From positions 77,139,501-77,203,500 of the forward strand of contig JASDFA010000007.1 in the NCBI GenBank assembly GCA_035772735.1: a stretch of 64,000 nucleotides of DNA, given 5' to 3'. This stretch comes from Datura wrightii. Lineage: Eukaryota; Streptophyta; Magnoliopsida; Solanales; Solanaceae. This document shows, in pieces, positions 59,601 through 64,000 of this stretch. The notes beneath the pieces were generated by a model. That model did no database searches, was not told the DNA's origin, and was given only the letters and a program-made list of their open reading frames with translations. The position numbers and the translations under genes are program-made. Position 1 is the stretch's first letter. Every line of letters starts with the position of its first letter.

Positions 59601-59828
59601 CCGACTTTCGCAATTTGCTCCCGATTCCATTCCTCTACTTCACCAACTTATGAATTAGTTCCTAAAAATCATTGAAACCTACAAAACAAGGACAAATCAT
59701 GTTGGTTAGTACATATATTCACAATTATATAAAATCACATGAAAATGTGTATAAATAAATACTTAAACAAGACTAAATTAAGTTATAAAGTATTACTCGG
59801 GCATGCTATTTTTCCCACGATCACCTAG

Positions 59829-60226
59829 ATGGATAGAATACCTGGAGCCATGGGCCTCATGCAATATCGGCTCCTAAAATCATAAACATCGAGAACACAT
59901 AGGCGACCATGGTACCGCAGCACACCATCTCCCCTTTGGGAGAAAACCTCCACCTTCTGACTTCGAATGGCTTCTTTTAGCTTTACCAACATCATGTCCT
60001 CATCTTGTCTAGCTTTCACATCAGTCACCAAGGATGATTCTGATCCATTTTGGACAACAACACCACCATCGATCGAGCCGACCAACCTAACTTTCAACCT
60101 TGCAAGTTGATGTACATGTTTCACCAACTCCTTCTTTCCTTCATCCACATGGGACACACTCTCCATAGAGAGTCCTACTAAGTGCGTCCGCCACCACATT
60201 AGCCTTACCCGGATGGTAAAGAACAC
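59829..60226 (-). pseudogene. B4 pol: RNase H-integrase linker
   Basis: SMESVSHVDEGKKELVKHVHQLARLKVRLVGSIDGGVVVQNGSESSLVTDVKARQDEDMMLVKLKEAIRSQKVEVFSQRGDGVLRYHGRLCVLDV, the segment between RNase H and the integrase zinc region in this family. Right of S; continuous with the integrase once S is removed. Confidence 0.85.
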
Positions 60227-61504
60227 TTATATAGTAGTCCTTAAGTAGCTCTAACCACCTTCTTTGTCGTAGGTTGAGGTCCTTCTGTGTGAACACATAT
60301 TGTAAGCTCTTGTGGTCCGTAAATACATCCACATGGACCCTATACAAATAATGTCACCATATCATCAATGCGAATACTACCGCGGCTAATTCAAGATCAT
60401 GGGTCGGGTAATTCTTCTCATAGACCTTCAACTGTCTCGAAGCGTATGCTATCACTTTTCCTCGCTGCATCAATACACACCCGAGTATGATTCTCGAAGC
60501 ATCACAATACACCACAAAACCATCCATACCTTCGGGTAGGGTCAACGTTGCTGCTGAAGTATGTCGAGTCTTCAACTCTTGAAAGTCTTCTCACAAGCCT
60601 TCGACCATTGGAATTTCACTTTTTTCTGAGTCAACTTGGTCAAAGGTGCCGAAATAGATGAGAAACCCTCAACAAACCTCCAATAGTAACCAGCTAAACC
60701 CAGGAAACTTCGAATATCCGAGGGATTCACCGATCTAGGCCAATTCTTCACCGCCTCGATCTTCTGAGAATCCACTTTTATGCCCTCGCCAGATACCACA
60801 TGACCTAAAAATGCTACCAAGTTCAACCAGAACTCGTACTTGCGGAACTTTGCATACAACTGTCTATCCTTGAGGGTCTGAAGCACTACTCTCAAATGGG
60901 CGGCATGCTCCTCCTCGCTCCGAGAGTATATAAGGATGTCGTCAATGAACATAATCACGAACATGTCCATATATCGCTTGAACACCCTGTTCATCAGGTC
61001 CATAAAAGTTGCATGAGCATTGGTTAGTCCAAAATACATAACTATAAACTCGAAATGGCCATACCGCATCCTGAAGGCTGTCTTCGGGATATCACTCTCC
61101 CAAACTCTGAGCTGATGATACCCAGACCTGAGATCTATCTTTGAGAAACACTTGGCACCGTGAAGCTGGTCAAAAAAATCATCAATCCTGGGAAAAGGAT
61201 ACCTATTCTTAACGGTGACCTTGTTCAATTACCGATAGTCGATGCACATCCAAAGTGAACCATCCTTCTTCCAGACAAACAACACTGGTGCACCCCAAGG
61301 AGACTTGCTCAGTCTAATAAAGCCCTTATCTAACAGGTCCTTCAACTGATCCTTCAACTCCTTTAGCTCAGCTGGAGACATCCTGTAAGGAGGAATAGAT
61401 ATAGGTTGCATGTTGGGTACTAGGTCAATACCAAAATCAATCCCCTGCTCAGGAGGAACACCTGGCAAATCATCGAGGAAGACCTCGGGATACTCACGCA
61501 CCAC
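60141..61504 (-). pseudogene. B4 pol: reverse transcriptase and RNase H
   Basis: RT in one frame from PEVFLDDLPGVPPEQGIDFGIDLVPNMQPISIPPYRMSPAELKELK to KNRYPFPRIDDFFDQLHGAKCFSKIDLRSGYHQLRVWESD, the active site MFIDDILIYSRSEEEH (intact) and YYWRFVEGFSSISAPLTKLTQKKVKFQW, with one stop at 61229. After a shift near 60572 comes RNase H (GFVVYCDASRIILGCVLMQ; DLELAAVVFALMIW; FTDHKSLQYVFTQKDLNLRQRRWLELLKDYY). Confidence 0.93.
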
Positions 61505-62025
61505 CGAAACTGACTGGATAGTCGGAGCTCGGACTCAACATCCTTAACCCTGACTAGATGACACATGCAAACCTTAGAAATAATCTTCCTGGCATTAAGA
61601 TATGAAATAAATCGACCTGCTAGTATAGCCGAACCACCCTTCCACTCCAAGGATGATTCACCTGGGAAACAAATTTCCACCGTATGGATCCTACAATTTA
61701 CAAAGACATAACACACATGCAACTAATCCATGCCAAGAATAATATCAAAGTCGTTCATGGCTAACTCTACTAGGTCTATGGAGGTGACTTTATGCAATAT
61801 AGTGACCGAGCATCCTCTATACACCCGCCTAGATACAACCGAGTCATTGACAGGAGTAGAAACCGAAAATGGTTCTAACAGAGTCTCGGGACTAACTCCA
61901 AAGCTACTACAAATGTAAGGGGTAACAAAAGACAAGTTATCTCCCTGATTTAGCAAAGCATAAACATCAATATGAAAGACACGCAACATACCAGTGACCA
62001 CATATCGGGGAGACCTCCTGCTCAT
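61505..62025 (-). pseudogene. B4 pol: aspartic protease
   Basis: VTGMLRVFHIDVYALLNQGDNLSFVTPYICSSFGVSPETLLEPFSVSTPVNDSVVSRRVYRGCSVTILHKVTSIDLVELAMNDFDIILGMD. The catalytic DPG of the relatives reads NQG, so the Asp is lost. Continues through ESSLEWKGGSAILAGRFISYLNARK in the RT-proximal spacer. Confidence 0.85.
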
Positions 62026-62309
62026 GACGGGGTGCTAAAGCATAAAACCTTTTTTGACAATGACCACCTGCTGAACTGGTTAAGGCACCAAACTGAGCGG
62101 GACGTGCTACTGGAGTAGTAGAACTAGCTGCTGGCATACGGACTCCACTGGCCCATGATCTAACTGAAGGGCAATCCCTGAGTCTGTGTCCAAGTTTTCC
62201 ATACCCGAAAAAAGCATCTGAGCCAAATAGGCACCTGCTGGGGTGATTCTTGTCGCACCCTGCACAAACTACGAATAACCCACCTGAGGCCCCTATAATC
62301 CCTGAGGAG
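62026..62309 (-). pseudogene. B4 gag: zinc-knuckle region, truncated
   Basis: CAGCDKNHPSRCLFGSDAFFGYGKLGHRLRDCPSV: the knuckle has lost both leading Cys (FFGYG), keeping His and the last Cys. The rest of gag is missing at the A2 boundary. Confidence 0.75.
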
Positions 62310-63260
62310 TACACTTCAATCTATATACCCCTATCAAGGTCACACTGGGTCAACTAATAGTTATAGTTGTCCTACCGGCCCCATGGGTTTGCAACTGAGC
62401 CTGCTCGGCACCTGACTGTAGTTGTGTCTGAGTCAAGTGGACTCCTGATATCTACACCCCGGGCACTAGGCTCAACAAGGGTGTATAGAGCCAACCACGG
62501 CATATGAGGACCTGGGACCCCATTTTCGTCCCTTGCAGACGGCATACTGCTCCATAGAGCGATGTCATCTCGGCCCTGGCGGACGTTGACACAACTAATA
62601 ACCCTGGGGTCGGTCATGAAGGCTATACAGGCATAATACATCCCAAACTAACATGGAATAAGGGTTTAAGCTAATATGAACAATTAAGCATAATAGACAT
62701 GCTTCTAGTATTCTTACTGGGATTCAAACTGAGCTACCATGCTAAAGAAACTAACTTGCTGAAGGAAACTGCCTTAACATACCTCGTTCGCTGATTACTA
62801 ATTAATTGGTGAGTTTAAGTTCGTATTCAACTGCTCTTCTCAACTACAATTGTATTACTGGGGAAAAATGACTAATTTCAGTACTAATTCAGAGAAAAAC
62901 GATAACTCTGTATATAAATATTAACTCTATATTTCAACTTAACAGAACATGGTCGAAAACTCGTAATTTCTCGAAAGTCTAGAAGGAAGAAATGCTTAGT
63001 TTAAGCCTGTGATCGTATTGACACTAGTTTGGAGCAATTCCAAAAACTTTAGCTTGGCGGGGTTATGATTCGCCGGGCGAATTTCGTGAAAATAACTTCG
63101 TAGCAATGCTTCCTGTAGCCTTAAACTTTAACACCCGAAGTTAATTTTAATTTGGGCGGCATTTGGCAGCGTAAATAGAGGAAATTTACTTGTTTTATTC
63201 GTACTCTCTCTTCTCAGGCCGTATATAATATATGAAATGAAATAAAATCAAAGGGTGGAA

Positions 63261-63270
63261 CATATATATA
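63261..63270 (-). promoter_or_regulatory. TATA-like box of A2
   Basis: The minus strand reads TATATATATG after CTCAAG, the place of TATAAAAG in A. Confidence 0.6.
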
Positions 63271-63279
63271 CTTGAGACG

Positions 63280-63440
63280 ATGGACAAGGGTCCATGGCAC
63301 GGACCCTGTCGTGCCAATTCTAGGTCGTGCCATAGAGCCCAATGCGCCAGGGAGCGTCTGTGCCACGTTGCCCCTCTAGGCAGCTGGTTTGGCCTTCTCC
63401 CGTGCGGTCCCGATTCCGTGCTCGTCCGACCTTTCCCCGT
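63280..63440. repeat. Motif array in the LTR of A2
   Basis: GGCACGGACCC / TCGTGCC / GGTCCATGG words in direct and inverted order fill the interval that holds CACGGAGG/CCTCCG words in A. Confidence 0.8.
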
Positions 63441-63527
63441 GCCCTTTCTCATATGTATTATACTCTAAAACTCTTAACCAATGTATGAATAGGCCGTCTA
63501 AACATTAGAAACTTAGGGGGTGTAACA

Positions 63528-63545
63528 TCCTTCCCTCCCTTAGAA
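63528..63545 (-). other. Polypurine tract of A2
   Basis: The minus strand reads TTCTAAGGGAGGGAAGGA next to the LTR start. Confidence 0.85.
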
Positions 63546-63806
63546 ATATTCGTCCTCAAATGTTAACTTCAGCTTACAGGAATCTTAACTCTCTTAACTA
63601 CTTATCTTGGAAAAATTTTGGTAGAGTCTCCCCTATAATATAGACTATCCAAAAATCCTGAAACGCAAAAAAGTCATGTACAGGCACTCCATATAACACT
63701 ATAACAACTATTTCACAATAAGGCTAGAGTCAATTGAGCAATATATATAACACAAATCATGAAACAGCAATTGAATCAATAACTTACCTCAACTGCATAG
63801 TTTGGA

Positions 63807-64000
63807 CTAAGCCTGGAACAAATGAGGATATCCGGAGTTCATGTCGTCCTCAGCCTCCCAAGTCATTTCCTCTCTATTCTTGTTTGTCCACAGTACCTTA
63901 ACAGAGGCACCATCCTTAGTCCTCAACTTACGAACCTGTCGATCCAATATAGCTACTGGAATCTCTTCATAGGATAATTCCTCAGTGACTTGGACATCCT
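63807..64000 (-). CDS. A2 pol: chromodomain-like C-terminus (partial at window edge)
   Basis: The minus strand reads DVQVTEELSYEEIPVAILDRQVRKLRTKDGASVKVLW...EEMTWEAEDDMNSGYPHLFQA and a TAG at 63807-63809. It aligns with the tail of A, but keeps Gln and Glu codons where A has stop codons (24743 and 24863). Open as far as visible; the rest of pol lies outside the window. Confidence 0.85.
   Translation of the reverse strand, partial: DVQVTEELSYEEIPVAILDRQVRKLRTKDGASVKVLWTNKNREEMTWEAEDDMNSGYPHLFQA

Larger units (their letters stand above)
58238..59823 (-). mobile_element. S: solo LTR of an Athila-type element, CCTAG target duplication
   Basis: 1586 bp, TGTTCGACTC...CCCACGATCA, flanked by CCTAG at 58233-58237 and 59824-59828; removing it restores the pol of B4. 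On the minus strand it starts TGATCGTGGG. It has a motif array (59270-59600), then a TATA box (59235-59244) and, near the end, TGTGGGTTCGAC plus a GGTTCTT/AAGAGCC hairpin (58293-58309), the Athila-type U5 layout. No internal region is present. The GC-rich frames on both strands at 59276-59675 are array sequence. Confidence 0.92.
54660..62309 (-). mobile_element. B4: Tekay/Del-type gypsy element (5' part lost at A2)
   Basis: 3' LTR 54660-56799, then minus-strand pol and gag to about 62310, carrying solo LTR S at 58238-59823. Inserted in T2 just after the 3' ORF. Its gag stops in the knuckle region where the LTR of A2 begins. Its own 5' LTR is not visible. Confidence 0.88.
62310..63527 (-). mobile_element. 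A2: partial 3' LTR, relative of A
   Basis: On the minus strand it starts TGTTACACCCCC at 63527, keeps the A landmarks (TTGGTTAAGAGTTTT, GGGGAAAGG, CTCAAGTATA, the CTCTATGGAG...GCATGCCG-like region near 62550) and ends raggedly near 62310 instead of at a clean ...GTGACA. About the last 1.4 kb of an A-type LTR is absent. The motif array (63280-63440) is unrelated in words to that of A. Confidence 0.8.

Noticed and set aside
59276..59675. Several overlapping GC-rich ORFs on both strands, up to 125 codons
   Set aside because: They coincide with the GC-rich array of solo LTR S; simultaneous openness in several frames indicates low-complexity sequence, not coding.
1..64000. Endogenous pararetrovirus or other viral sequence
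   Set aside because: All RT regions are accompanied by integrase and LTRs in Ty3/gypsy order; I saw no movement-protein or coat-protein motifs.

Overview
This window looks like plant heterochromatin built entirely from nested LTR retrotransposons. I find no host gene, tRNA, rRNA or CRISPR array. Both Ty3/gypsy lineages typical of plant genomes are present. One is chromodomain-type (Tekay/Del-like), with LTRs of 2.1-2.6 kb and a tRNA-iMet primer site. The other is Athila-type, with LTRs of about 1.6 kb, a tRNA-Asp primer site and an extra 3' ORF. The organism is a flowering plant, probably a eudicot. Solanaceae is my best guess from the general look of the LTRs, at low confidence.

Layout, using my own element names. 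T3 (1-3224, +): 3' end and 3' LTR of an Athila-type element. T4 (3225-4845, -): Athila-type fragment with part of its 5' LTR. B1 (4846-11235, -): Tekay-type interior, split by a solo LTR (5794-8381, target duplication ATGAT). B2 (-): inserted in the gag of B1 at 11236; 3' LTR 11236-13540, pol 13786-17188, gag 27799-28885, 5' LTR from 29094. A (+): a complete 10.5 kb element in the gag of B2 (17333-27793, duplication CCCTA). T1 (-): Athila-type element inserted in the 5' LTR of B2 (30206-47850, duplication TAAGC). B3 (-): complete element inside the left LTR of T1 (30241-39693, duplication AGTAT). T2 (+): begins only 22 bp beyond T1 (47873), giving head-to-head LTRs. B4 (-): inserted in T2 at 54660 and itself carrying a solo Athila-type LTR, S (58238-59823, duplication CCTAG). 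A2 (-): from about 62310 to the right edge, a relative of A. B1, B2, T2 and B4 all lack their far ends here, so the nest continues beyond the window.

No element is intact. Element A is the best preserved: gag in one frame and a whole protease-RT-RNase H-integrase frame in another, broken only by in-frame stops. T1 has RT/RNase H/integrase but no gag or protease. T2 has gag, protease and a 3' ORF but no RT or integrase, so the two same-family copies are complementary deletion derivatives.

The most interesting unexplained structure is in the LTR promoters. Nearly every long LTR carries, just upstream of its TATA box, an array of short near-palindromic words. The word does not follow phylogeny: Tekay-type B and Athila-type T LTRs share an ACGA-S-TCGT core, element A and the Athila-type LTR S share a CACGGAGG/CTCCGCG vocabulary, and A and A2 have matching LTR backbones but different arrays. 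A second array of the same vocabulary lies inside T2, ahead of its 3' ORF.
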